DNA of 64,000 bases from the NCBI GenBank assembly GCA_030686995.1, contig CM060709.1:270433913-270497912 (forward strand), written 5' to 3'. Source of the DNA: Artemisia argyi (taxonomy: Eukaryota > Streptophyta > Magnoliopsida > Asterales > Asteraceae). The translations under genes were made by a program, and so were the position numbers. Under the pieces are notes generated by a model. The model was not told the origin of the DNA. It saw nothing but the letters and a program-made list of their open reading frames with translations, and made no database searches. Below are positions 25,069 through 36,724 of this stretch, piece after piece (within the stretch, counting starts at the first letter, position 1; each line of letters begins with the position of its first letter).

Positions 25069-27944
25069 GGAAATTGCATCGCTAAACCATTCTTTAAAAA
25101 CCAAGCGTGCACTAAACCTACTTTTTACATATTTTTTATTTTCCATAATTGTAGATAGAAAAATATATAACCTACAAAAACCCATAAAAATAAGAAAAAC
25201 ATAAAATACCAAAAATAGTTTTAAGGCATGTCTTCTGGTATCGATAACATTTACGGTCCTAGAAATGTCATTCAATAATGACACGGGTCTTTAAATGAAG
25301 TTCGAACAGAAGTTCCAAAAGTTTTTTCAAAACATGCCCATATGGCTTACAGTCATTTCAGGCTGTAACCCAGACTTAAAATTATGGCTTGCTATTACTT
25401 CAGATAGCAACCCGTTTTTCAAAATGGGGAAAACACGTCGTTAAAAAGACAGTTGATCCTTTTACCGGGTGAAGTTCACCTAGGCATGGATTACTTTATA
25501 TCCATGTTTCCTCGATCGAATGTATGCTTTAGTGCATTATTTCTTGATAAAGAAGAGAAATCTTCTTTTTATCGCCAATACTTTCCCTTCTATGATTTTT
25601 CCGGAAAGTATTTGTGCAAAACTTGGTGGTACCATGAGATTTTGTTTGGAAATCAATTTGAACTCAAATTTTGATAAAATTTTTCACTCAATAAATGACA
25701 TTACTTATTTAAGTTTTAACATCCGTCATTGATTGAGGGGGAGAGTGATTTCTCAAAAATTTTATGTATCATCAAAACTCTCCACACTTTGTACAAAAAC
25801 CTTGCAATAATACACTTTGTGATGGTTATGTGTCAGAATGAGAAATTTTCAAAGAGTTTTCGTTAAAACTTCAAATCTTTTGTAAACTCATCAAATCTGA
25901 CATATAACAACCTCCCTCACAGATTGAGGGGGAGCAAGAAAAAGGTTCCTTTTATCAGAAAATATTAAAACTGGCCGCATTTCTCTCCCAAACGCTTTCT
26001 AACTTATTTAAATCAATTGAGATCCAAAATCTCAAAAGATTTGAAATTTTTGATCGCGGGAGAGAATGTGATTTAAATATGAAATCTGATAATCAAACGT
26101 GATCTTTTGGACTCAATAATAGGCTCCCACATATGTGCTAAACTCTTTCGAATATCAATGCACATATTAAGGGGGAGCAAAAGGCGTTTGTGGAAGTAAT
26201 ACCAAAGACCGAACATTTATCTTTATGCATGGAGTTATAAGGATGGTTATGGTTAGGTATGAGTTCATGATCCACCAGTACCGGAAGGATCTTCCCAGGG
26301 ACAATCCATAGATAGATTAGAAGTCCTTAGGAGTGATTGAAAAAAAGGAGAAAAGTGAGAAAGGGAAGAGTACGGACTGAGATAGAGCTAGGACTGGAAC
26401 AAACCCAACAAGGTTCTAGTGATGAAGTCTCGGTAAGCACTGAAGGGGTTGAAGAATGAAAAAGAAATGAAATGTGAAAAGGGTGAAAAGAAATAGCCCT
26501 CTAAATATTCAACCATAGGGCAGAAACTGGGTTCAACTTCATATGCTACTAGTGGTTACTAAGGTAACACTGGTATTGAAGACAAGACGTCATGGACCCA
26601 GTGACGCATTGCACTAAACTTCCCAACCACTCAAGTTCTCTTAAAAGAGCTTGTTTCATTCTCACAGGAACCCTGTGCAATGTATCGACCACTCATTACG
26701 AGCTATGTTGATACCTAAACAGGAGACGCCTCCCCAGTCTCCAGGAGCGGATCAAAACACACTATTGAGTCTAGAGCCATGAGATCATCCATAAATCTCA
26801 ATACGACACACTTCCAAATATGCTTATTATTTCACACAATGTGGAAAATAAGATAAAATATTTAGAGTCCTACGCATTATCCTTGTGGTATTGCCAGAAC
26901 ATCCGAGTGGTATGAAAATATTCACGATGAAGATGGAAATCCTTCTAGAGCGATCATCATTCAAGCTCTTGGTAGGTGACATGTGAGATCCATCTTGGAT
27001 CAATGATCAAGTGGCAACTGGAAAGCAACGATGGTGCGATTCAAAATTGAATCAAACTTGTTCCAGGATATGGATTGACGGATACTTTTGCAAAAACATT
27101 TCAATGTGCTCCCAAACTAACTTTCAAGCACATTGATTGTGTACAATATTTCAAACAAAAATATTTTTGATGGAAATGTGATTCAATGTATAAAAATCTC
27201 ATCGTGTCTTTCCATAAATCAATTTCTCATCAATCAGTTAATATCAATTCACCGATTCACTCTATCATGCTGTCTACTTTGAGACGTTCTGGTATGAGAA
27301 CATGCTTAGTATGAAGATTCCGAAGTGGATTCTTTGGAAGATTCATTACTACAAGCTAGAAATTCCTGTCAAGGAGAGTCATCTTTAACAGAGACTCTAC
27401 CTGATCACAGGTCGGTTCTCACAGAACCAGAGGGTAGTCTGTCCTCGCAGAACGAATGACAAAGCCATATTCGTTCTCTATCTTTATTGCTAACTATTTT
27501 ATTTCAGGAACATATAAAGATGGCGATGGTGATACCCAACTCCAGCTGAATCGTGTCATTCCATACCTCATGCTCACACTGCCTACTCATTCTAAATGAA
27601 GATCATATATGTTTAGAGACTTGCAAAAATGAATGTTAAAGAGACTAACTACAACGCCTCCGCAACTCTGATGAAAAGTCTCCTAATACAGAAGGGTGTG
27701 AGCATGATGGTCCTTGTGTCACAACATCACATGAAGGCGAAACAACTAAGGATGAGCTTGGAGATTTACTGTGGCTGATGATCTCAAAGAAAGCTCAAAG
27801 ATCACACATTCCAAAGGAGAACAAATCACAAGATCATTGCTTGATGTACAAAGTGAGCTCAAAAGTGAAGAGTCAGAACCTACAAGCTACAATTTCAAAA
27901 GAATGCTTGAAGAATAAAGAGCTTAATTTCCAAAGGTGACCTCG
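25069..27944 (+). other. Non-coding 3' interior of copia element 1
   Basis: No long frame. PPT-like tracts ATTGAGGGGGAGAGTG (near 25733), GATTGAGGGGGAGCAAG (near 25922) and TTAAGGGGGAGCAAAAG (near 26167). 26400-26900 is reminiscent of pol-region text but I could not place a domain. Confidence 0.5.
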
Positions 27945-27957
27945 CTTAGGGGGAGAT
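27945..27957 (+). other. Polypurine tract of copia element 1
   Basis: CTTAGGGGGAGAT immediately before the 3' LTR. Confidence 0.85.
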
Positions 27958-28340
27958 TGTTAGGAATAAAAATATTACTATAAAAGACTCGGTCACCTAA
28001 ATGATGTAATAGCATTAAGATAGCTCGTAGTTAGTTTATTATTTAGTTAGTATTCGTTTAAGTAACATCGTGGAAGAAGGACGGGTCTTTACCCACTGTA
28101 TGCCTGATCCACAGCCCGGGTGTAGGCATTTTATTTGTTTGTATAAATACCCCTCCCCCACCAAGGGAGAGGATTGGAGCTTCCAATTCATTCAATCTAA
28201 TATTCACATTTTTCTCTCATCTCTTTCTCTCTCTAGGAAACCTTTCGACTCACTTTCTCTCTCTAAACTTTCTTTCTTTCTTCTTAATTCAATCCATTAA
28301 ACACAAGTACCATACACGTTATAATTATTAGTATACTACA
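27958..28340 (+). repeat. 3' LTR of copia element 1
   Basis: 383 bp, same length as the 5' LTR, about 21 differences. TATAAATA at 28142-28149. Confidence 0.93.
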
Positions 28341-28432
28341 TTCTTCTTCAAACTTTGGAACGACAGTTCATTAACGTATGAATATCCATTTACTATCCCA
28401 TGTAGTTGCTAAAATATGGCAGCAAGGTGTAC
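28341..28432 (-). pseudogene. Right half of a possible exon split by copia element 1
   Basis: On the minus strand a 3' splice-like CATCACTGCAG ends at 28433. From 28432 the frame runs through the copia insertion point into 17176-17093, where it ends FEELSH followed by GTAAGTT. The joined reading has two in-frame stops. I do not recognise the protein. Confidence 0.3.
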
Positions 28433-29080
28433 CTGCAGTGATGAATGATATGGTCAAAATTTCCAAACCGCAGTCTAAATTTTTGAGAATAGAAAGAGCA
28501 CACTATTAAGTTTTGAGAAATAAAAGTAAAACTTAGCAAAATTTTCTTTTGAATTTTATGGTTTTTTGGACTGTGTATGAATTGACTGAATTATAAATGG
28601 CTTAGATTTTGTTTTACCACCAAGGATCATTAGCAATAAGATTATATTGCATTATAACCAATGTACTTTTGTTTTTATATATGTACTGGTAAATAGTTGT
28701 ACCCTATATGAGGCATTTTCAAAACACTAATCTTAACATTCCTATATAAATCTAACATCCGTAGTAACATTTTAATTTTTTGACAGCCATTTTCAAGGTT
28801 TTTTAGTCACAAAATGACCGAATCAGGACAAAGAAAATGGTTTCCAGTTATTTTTAATCACAATTTGATTATCAAGTTGTAGGTGAAAGAGGCTATTGAT
28901 CTATTCCTAACTGCTCCAAATGCTAAATTATAAATTCAACTAAGTATAAGATAAAATAATAGTCGTTCAACTTCAACAATGTGAGTCGTTTCGATTTACC
29001 TTTTAAAACTGCTCAATGCTTCTTGAATAAGCGACCCTCATTAGATTCATCTTCATCCTTCCGCCGAATTTTTTTGTCAG
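28433..29080. other. AT-rich stretch, no gene seen
   Basis: No frame, RNA gene or repeat could be supported. Confidence 0.5.
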
Positions 29081-29930
29081 ACATCCTCTTCCATCTCCTG
29101 CTCTGGTTCTTCATCATGTGGCTGCATAAGCAAAAAACCAACAACGACATATTTACGATTGTCAGTATCACAACATGTTGAGATATTTGTAGTGTTTCAA
29201 TGGAGTGTACATACAGAAGCAGATTTATCAATCGAGAATGGTGGGACAAAAACAATCTGATACACATTAATAACTTTGAATCAAATACACATTACTAACT
29301 TTGAACACATTTGACATATTTCGTCAGTTTGATTTTTAGCTAATTCTATTGGCTTTCCCATTTGAACAGTAAGAGATGAAATACTCGGGTCGACCACATT
29401 ATAAGCAAATTAAACAAAAATTCACCTCTGTGTTATACTATTAGGATATCCTAGCCAAAGGATGACCCTAGAAGCATGTAAATAATATATATGTACCATT
29501 GGAACTTACACGTCAACTTCGTTGAATGTTATCAGCAAAGCAAAGGTGTTTTGACAATCTTTCGGGCGTGTACCACCGTGGTTTATTGATCGGTTCATAG
29601 GAGCTTGCATTCAAGCAAGAAAACAGACATGAGTCATTTGATAAAACTCAACTTTATACTTATTAGCTAATATTGAATCTGGAATCATACCCAAGTAGTT
29701 GCATCTGCTAGGAAATGAATTTGCGCTTCGATATCTGTAGATCTGCGCAAAATCCAGTAGCCAAAGAATGGTACATCTACAGCATAGCAGTCAAACTTTA
29801 CTATAGTTTGGCTATAATAAAATTACCTATTTTCCTGCTATGCATAGGTTTTCTAATTTTTTCGTGAAGATGCTGAAAATCTTTAAGAACCTCCCCTTTT
29901 GTTGTTGAGTTTCTTTACATCCACCTGTAA
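29081..29930 (-). pseudogene. Cluster of exon-like fragments of unidentified gene(s)
   Basis: Several minus-strand pieces look like exons with splice-like edges. Around 29885-29940 a frame reads GGCKETQQQKGEVLKDFQHL. About 29700-29790 reads DVPFFGYWILRRSTDIEAQ and ends before GTATGATT. About 29512-29605 reads NHGGTRPKDCQNTFALLITF. About 29086-29130 reads HDEEPEQEMEEDV then a stop, preceded by a T-rich tract and CAG. The pieces are in one orientation and separated by AT-rich DNA, as in a multi-exon gene or a Helitron that captured gene pieces. I cannot name the parent gene. Confidence 0.4.
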
Positions 29931-30046
29931 ACAAATAAGAAAAATAATAGTATCAAATGAGGAGGCAATAATCACCTATCTCCGCGCTGAGTCAAGTATC
30001 CAATTTATTTGCATATCAGATATCAGTTTTATAGGTCCTGTTTTAT

Positions 30047-30158
30047 ACCTATCTCCGCGTTGAGTCGCTGCATCTCTGAAATCAACACATTCGCCCCAAT
30101 CAGTTTCTGCTTAGCCTCGCGGCCATACATCGAAAGTTGCCTAATATTAGATCGTCAT
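30047..30158 (-). pseudogene. Fragment of ubiquitin-activating enzyme E1 (UBA1-like exon)
   Basis: On the minus strand the frame reads RQLSMYGREAKQKL, then IGANVLISEMQRLNAEI, then a splice-like GGTATA. This matches the N-terminal start of the first adenylation half of ubiquitin E1, whose family signature is a DEDLHSRQL segment, YGRE, a hydrophobic strand and GMQGLGAEI. The glycines of GMQGLG are changed to EMQRLN here, which destroys the nucleotide-binding turn. A one-base loss separates the preceding DDDLI from RQL. Only this exon-sized piece is present; no catalytic-cysteine domain is visible. It is a dead fragment, probably captured by a transposon. Confidence 0.65.
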
Positions 30159-30314
30159 CATATCCTGCATATTTTTTTAAATTTAAGTTAACTCATAAGG
30201 ATGCAAAATAAGTTGAACCAACTATTAGAAGCACAGGATAGTAAGAAGCACAAGATATTAAGCTTGATACCATTGTCATGGTTTTTAGTTTCCTCGACTT
30301 AGCCAAAGCTTGTC
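30159..30314. other. Left flank of gypsy element A
   Basis: No gene seen. Continues directly with 38142 once the element is removed; TTGTC at 30310-30314 is the target duplication. Confidence 0.6.
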
Positions 30315-31726
30315 TGATGTGCGTAGGGTTGCACCAAGCTTTACCTCTCGAGGGATCTCGAGAAGCTTACAACCCCCACCAGGCAGTGTACCTGATCGAT
30401 GTAGTATAGTATAATGACAAGTACCGGGGGATTGATCGTTCAGCTAGGAATAGTGTCGCTAGGATTAGAAAACCTAAATACTAGATCTAGAGATGAGGGA
30501 TGATTCTTTTTGTATTTTTATATTTTTAAGAAAGCAAATTAAAATCTCGGGTTCTGAAGGATTTGGGGCGGAATTAGTTGCTAGTCAACTAACCCAATAC
30601 TAAAGATGCAATCAAAATAAAATACTAAAATGAAAATAAAACTAATTATACTAAAGTTGTGAGCAATATGTGGGAGAAATGTGTTTACTTAGATTTCACT
30701 ACTCCCTAGATATCTTTTACACGTTAATTACTTGTTATAGTTGCGTGGATGACGGATTGTATTCCTTAATACCATTCATGGGGTGGCGTACTTACTTCCC
30801 CAATCCTATGAGTGCCTACTTCACTCCTATGTCGAGCCTGCTTGAAGCTCCTAACATGGGATCATTAGAATTTACTCATGCATTAAATACAACCAATAAA
30901 ACCTAGTACACATCGGTTCATGTTTCCTAAGACGTTCAAGCATGTTACCAATTGGAGATCTGCCAGTTTTCTTAAGCCTAACATTGAAATCATTCATCCA
31001 TTACAACCATAAACAAGCAATCAACACATAATTAACATCTAGGTTTCATTAGATCTAAGCAAATACAAGATAAATCTAGCCTAGCATGTTGAAATCAAGA
31101 CAAGCACAAGATATAGACAACCAACACATAGACATATTGATTGAATTAAGAGAAGACTTATCTCAATAACACATGTAAGGATTCAAGGGTTAAAAACCCT
31201 TGAAAAGCTGTAAAATTCGTACAAGGTTCGGCCCTAGGGTTTCTCCACACCAGTTCCCCCTTTAATGAATGAAAATTAGAAAACTATATACAGATTTTAA
31301 GAGGTGACGGCGTCAAGAATAAATGTCTGACGCCGTCATCTCGCCGCCCAATAATTCCTCGGACTGCCTAGATCTACATCTAACGCCGTCATGTAGTCCC
31401 CTTTTGTAGGCCGTCACACAATTAACTCTTGACGCTCTACTTGTGACGCCTTCATGTTTCTTCGGGGTCGTCATGGTTTTTACTCTTGACGCCGTCAGGA
31501 ATATCTTCTTGATGTTGTCATACACTGTTCCCAGCATGGAAAATTAAGTCTTTGGCATTTTCTTCACTTTTATGCTCCAAAAATGTCCGAATTGTTTCCT
31601 TTTCCAGATTTCACTCCCAAAGTACCTAAAATCCCAAAAAGAACGATTTAGGGCAATATTTGATCAAATAAATTCAATTCCGGGCTTAAATGACCCCCTA
31701 AAAGTGGTTCATTTTTCACCTCATCA
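30315..31726 (-). repeat. 3' LTR of gypsy element A
   Basis: 1412 bp. Minus-strand TATATAG near 31284-31290, with the TGACGCCGTCA cluster directly upstream (31305-31497). Confidence 0.93.
31305..31497. promoter_or_regulatory. Cluster of TGACG(C/G)CGTCA palindromes in LTR A1
   Basis: TGACGGCGTCA at 31305-31315, TGACGCCGTCA at 31328-31338 and 31487-31497, and degenerate copies (TAACGCCGTCA, GGCCGTCAC, TGACGCTC, TGACGCCTTCA, GTCGTCATG) between, about every 20-35 bp. TGACG is the core of plant bZIP (TGA/CRE-like) sites. The cluster sits immediately upstream of the LTR TATA box on the minus strand. Confidence 0.85.
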
Positions 31727-32366
<640 letters not shown>

Positions 32367-32612
32367 TTTTTTCAATTTTATTTTATTTATTTATTTATTT
32401 ATTTTTATTATTTTTTTTTTGCATACACTCTTACCCTACCATCCAAAATAATACATTATAGGGAATGAAAATTCCCCTTACACTTGAATTTTTACATACT
32501 TTACAATAAACTAATCTAATGACTCGAATTAAGAAAATCTAAACACTTTGAGTACTTTTAAGATTAACGTACATATGGGGGGTAATAATATGATGTTCTT
32601 CCCCATTACTCC

Positions 32613-34000
32613 TGATACGAGGGACCAGGCTTTACCTCTCAAGGGATCTTGAGAAGCTTACAACCCCCACCAGGCAGTGTACCTGATCGTTGTAGTATAG
32701 TATAGTGACAAGTACCGGGGGATTGATCGTTCAGCTTAGGAATAGTGTCGCTAGGATTAAAAAACCTAAATACTAGTTCTAAAGGTGAGGGATGATTATT
32801 TTTGTATTTTATATTTTTTAAAAAGCAAGTAAAAATCTCGGGTTTGAAGAATTTGGGCGGAATTAGTTGCTAATCAACTAACCCAATACTAAAGATGCAA
32901 TCAAAATAAAATACTAGAAATGAAAATAAACTAAATTATACTAAAGTTGTGAGCAATAAGTGGAGAAAATGTGTTTACTTAGATTTCACTACTCCCTAGA
33001 CATCTTTTACACGTTAATTACTTGTTATAATTGCATGGATGACGGATCGTATTCCTTAATACCATTCATGGGGTGGCACACTTAACTCCCCAATTCTATG
33101 AGCTCTTACCATGCCCAGCACAACCATAGGGATTATAAACAGTGGCTCATGCATTAAATACAACCAATAAAGACCTAGTGCGCGTCGGTTCATGTTTCTT
33201 AAGACGTTCAAGCATGTTACCAATTGGAGATCTGCCAGTTTTCTTAAGCCTAACATATAAATCATTCATCCAAGACAAGTATAAACAAGTAATCAACACA
33301 TAATTAACATCTAGATTTCATTAGATCCAAGCAAACACAAGGTAGATCTAGCCGAGCATGATGGAATTAAGACAAGAACAAGATATAGACAACCAACACA
33401 TAGACATATTGATTGAATTAAAAGAATACTTATCTCAATTACACATGAAAGGTATCAAGGGCTTGGAACCCTTGAAAAACCTGTAAAATTCGCACCAAGT
33501 TTGTACTTAGGGTTTCTCCAAAACTTCTCTCCCTTTTAATGTGAAAATTAGAAAACTATATATAAGAAAAGGGGTCTGACGGCGTCAAGACCAAGCTTTT
33601 GACGCCGTCACCTCACCGCCAAAACTTTTCTCGGACTGCCTTGATCTACATTTGACGCCTTCAAGTGATAATCATTTCCAGGCCGTCATGACTTTTACTC
33701 TTGACGCCCTACTTCGTGACGCCGTCAAATCTTTACTGGATCGTCATGGAATTTTGCTCTCGACGCCGTCAGGGAGTTACTCTTGACGCCGTCACCTACT
33801 GTTCCCAGCATGGAAAATTAAGACTTTGGCGTTTTCTTCACTTTTATGCTCCAAAAACGTCCGAATTGCTTTCTTTTCCAGATTTCTCTCCCAAAGTACC
33901 TAAAATCACAAAAGGAACGATTTAGGGCAATATTTGATCAAATAAATTCAATTCCAGGCTTAAATGACCCCCTAAAAACGGATCATTTTTCGCCTCATCA
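32613..34000 (-). mobile_element. Solo LTR B, nested in gypsy element A
   Basis: 1388 bp, about 85-90% like LTR A by eye and in the same orientation. It begins TGATACGAGGG and ends GCCTCATCA, and is flanked by a perfect TSD ACTCC (32608-32612, 34001-34005). No internal region remains, so it is the product of LTR-LTR recombination of a related element that inserted into element A. Its TGACGCCGTCA cluster (33577-33794) and TATATATA box (33557-33564) are conserved. Confidence 0.9.
33577..33794. promoter_or_regulatory. TGACGCCGTCA cluster in solo LTR B
   Basis: Full palindromes at 33577-33587 and 33784-33794 and several between (for example within 33597-33611 and 33717-33728), interspersed with partial copies. 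Retained although the surrounding LTR has diverged from LTR A. Confidence 0.85.
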
Positions 34001-34005
34001 ACTCC

Positions 34006-35665
34006 ATAAAATAAGTACTTTACCCATGAGTCCCAATCGTCCCAAAACAATATGTACAAGGATATGACTCGACTTAGCAACCATGTAATCAATTAGATAG
34101 TTAACTTAGGGTTTAACAAATAACAATAATGCACTAAAGATGAGTGCATACACGGAAGGCTAAGGCGATTTGGGTGTACATTTAAGTGGGGTGTAACAAA
34201 TTCTTCCTTTAAGTAAGATGCTTAAAGTTAGAAACGAAAAGATAGGCTCGGAGGGGTGTACTAGGGGTTTCGTGTACTAAAAATTAGTACAACGCTAAGG
34301 TGTGGGAAAAATTAATTGACTTAACTAGCCAAGTAATATGACTTAAATGGTCAAGTAATTATGATACGGGTTTAACACAAGGGTGATCCTAATGCCTCTT
34401 ATCATGTAGTAAATCCTACTACATGAATGTAGTCTCACTAGCGGTCTCGGGATGCATCACTAACGCAAGTTCTAGAATCTAAATGCTACCAGTACACTCA
34501 TAAGCACTAATAGTAAATGCTTTTCCTATCAAATCTAAAGGCGAACCTCACATATTTGGGTGGAAAATTTTTCTGAATGATACGGTTATGTGCTAGTCAT
34601 ACAATCTCCTATCCATGAGACGCTTGCTATGGCAAAAGTTTCACTCCTAAATGTTGTAAAAAAATTTAAATTTGGCGCTAAAATTGCACTAACAAGTATT
34701 TCTCATAGTTTTATTACACATCTACTATCAAACAAACAAACTCAAGCGAAAGTTTATACTATAAGGTATCATCATTTTACCCCCCTTTACACTTAGGATG
34801 AACATTGTCCCCAATGTTCAAGTAAAGAATGTAAAAGTGAAATAAGTAAAACAAATGAAATCAAATACTTCCTTGATTCGCTCGGTATGGATAATAAGGT
34901 GGCCAGGTTAGATCTTCCTCCAAGAAAATGAACAATCAAAGCTTCCCTTCCAGAAAAATAAATCATCTTCTTGTCATACATAACCTGTAAATCCTGAGAA
35001 AACAGACAAGGCAACCTCGCATAAAATCGGCGGCAATCTACATAAGTTCCTAAATTCTAGAAAACAAAGTAAGATATAATGCTTGTGGAATGAAGTTTGC
35101 AGATTTCCTGGAGATTATAAAACTTATAATTCAACAAAAACTTTAAAGCTCCTTTAGAAAAACAAAACAAGTAAAATTTCCAGATTTTTACACGTAATGC
35201 CGTCAAGAGTAAACTCATGACGCCGTCAGAAGTGACCTGCAGAAATTCTTGTGTTAAGTTTCAGGAAAATTTCTGGAAAAACTTGGTTGTACTTCCTGGA
35301 AAATCCTGCAAAACTTCATTATGACTCGATACAAGCATTTGACTCTAACAAATACGAATATACATGTTCACTTAATATTGTGGAGAATCATGATCGGTTT
35401 GTTTCTTAAAAACATATTTGGGGTTTCCCCTTACACTTATCTTTTGCAAACATACCTTTAGGTGAAGTTAAGACTAAGCCAAACAACAAAGTAAAGTATT
35501 TCCACTTTTTAGTTTAGAAACATGATCTACCAACAATAAAAATAAAGCATGCATACGGAAGCAAATAACAAACAAACAAAAATAAAATCACACAAAGCAT
35601 GGGTTGCCTCCCAAGAAGCGCTTTTCTTTATTTACGAGTCTTGTAGCTAGACTCAAGGTCATGGG
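34006..35665 (-). other. Interior of gypsy element A, non-coding part
   Basis: Only short frames. 34781-34822 reads, on the minus strand, GAACATTGGGGACAATGTTC then a purine tract, a conserved pre-PPT-like motif also seen at 48412-48472. 35195-35236 has two more TGACGCCGTCA-type copies. Confidence 0.6.
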
Positions 35666-36178
35666 TTACCGTGTATCGCTTATGCTCACATAACCAAGCG
35701 TGAGCCATCTAATGGTCGCCTCATCTTTCTTATAATCATCTCCTAACTCTAAACATCCACGATAGTATCTTTTATTCTTTTCATGAGTATATTTAAGCCC
35801 TTTTCTTTTATCATTCTCACTTAGCATTTCTATGGGTGGATACCTACTACACTTTTCCATGGAAAAATCCTTGAACCTAGGGTGTATGCGGGGCATTTGG
35901 TAGACAAAATCTTCTTCCCCATCCGAGAATGTAATTAACCCTTCTATAAGTTCTTCATCAAGGTTGGTCAACCTTTTGAAGGGTTTTCCAAACACAACCT
36001 GGGTTAACTTATCATCAATAAATTCTCCTAGACTCTCCATAACCATGAACTCAACAAGATAAACCAAGCTTCCTACAAACACATGCAATGGTATTGTCCT
36101 AGCAATAATGTTTTCTCCTTTGTACTCTAATTCATCTACCATGATTTTATTATATTCATTACGCGAGATTATGTTCAT
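35666..36178 (-). CDS. Gypsy-associated accessory protein fragment (170 aa)
   Basis: Reads VYLVEFMVMESLGEFIDDKL, then VVFGKPFKRLTNLDEELIEG, then IHPRFKDFSMEKCSRYPP and YTHEKNKRYYRGCLELG. I recognise this order (a GEFI...VV-GKPF motif, a 'GLI-F' strand, PR-KF, KY-HEKNK--Y--CL-LG) from proteins found repeatedly in Asteraceae gypsy elements. Their function is unknown. There is no catalytic motif. The copy starts at an ATG at 36178 and seems short; the N-terminal part of the family is missing or in another frame. It lies ~520 bp downstream of the PBS, in the gag position. The element has no pol, so the protein, if made, would be the main product. Confidence 0.5.
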   Translation of the reverse strand: MNIISRNEYNKIMVDELEYKGENIIARTIPLHVFVGSLVYLVEFMVMESLGEFIDDKLTQVVFGKPFKRLTNLDEELIEGLITFSDGEEDFVYQMPRIHPRFKDFSMEKCSRYPPIEMLSENDKRKGLKYTHEKNKRYYRGCLELGDDYKKDEATIRWLTLGYVSISDTR

Positions 36179-36235
36179 TGGGAGAGATGAGTTAAGATAG
36201 GCGTTAAAGCTCCTAAATCCGATCTTACAAGGAAA

Positions 36236-36562
36236 TTACATGTTGAATGAACTATCACTCTCAATCCTTGTTCTAGGGTCGACATACCTAAGAGGGTTCA
36301 CTTCCTCTTCCATCCTATCCTCATTAATCACATCACCATCATCAAGATCCTCATCGGAGTCTGAATAGTAAAAAGGACTAGCCCTACGGTCATCATCATG
36401 ATCAGACTCCTCTAACTCAGAATTATTGTCGAAGTGGTGGTTAGGCGAGAGGTTAGGTGGGTTCTCATTCTCAACTAAAGGGATTGGGGCGGGCATTTGG
36501 AAAATCCTACGACGAAAAACACGAATAACAGGAATCAAACGATCAATGTTATTGTTATCCAT
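36236..36562 (-). CDS. Acidic 108-aa ORF after the PBS of element A
   Basis: Starts at an ATG about 140 bp downstream of the PBS and is the first ORF of the element. Its N-terminus is basic (RVFRRRIFQM) and its middle strongly acidic (LEESDHDDD, SDSDEDLDDGD). No domain recognised. It lies just upstream of the 170-aa ORF in the same orientation. It could be the start of a gag-like protein separated from the next ORF by a frameshift or by a real gene boundary. Confidence 0.4.
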   Translation of the reverse strand: MDNNNIDRLIPVIRVFRRRIFQMPAPIPLVENENPPNLSPNHHFDNNSELEESDHDDDRRASPFYYSDSDEDLDDGDVINEDRMEEEVNPLRYVDPRTRIESDSSFNM

Positions 36563-36699
36563 CGAGATAATTTACGAACAAAGGAAACAAAGAAATAAGA
36601 TAGACTAAAGAGAACCTAAAAATAAAAATAAAGTCTTACTAGAAAGGAATCTAGCAAGTAGACCTAATAAAAAGCGATTCTAACCTAGACAATAACTAT

Positions 36700-36718
36700 T
36701 CCCCAGGCTGCGGCGCCA
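36700..36718 (-). other. Primer-binding site of element A
   Basis: TGGCGCCGCAGCCTGGGGA on the minus strand, six bases inside the 5' LTR. It resembles the tRNA-Asp-type TGGCGCCGTTGCCGGGGA with several changes. Confidence 0.7.
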
Positions 36719-36724
36719 AAAACT

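Larger units (their letters stand above)
17177..28340 (+). mobile_element. Copia element 1: old, gag remnant only, no pol
   Basis: 11,164 bp. 383-bp LTRs (17177-17559, 27958-28340) start TGTTAGGAATA and end TATACTACA, with a perfect TSD TTCTT (17172-17176, 28341-28345). The PBS is an exact initiator-tRNA-Met match and the PPT reads TTAGGGGGAGAT. I count about 21 mismatches between the LTRs, so this is one of the older insertions. A frameshifted copia-type gag occupies 18788-21049. Beyond it the expected protease, integrase, reverse transcriptase and RNase H are absent; the ~6.9 kb to the 3' LTR is filled with degenerate repeats and many PPT-like tracts. Confidence 0.93.
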
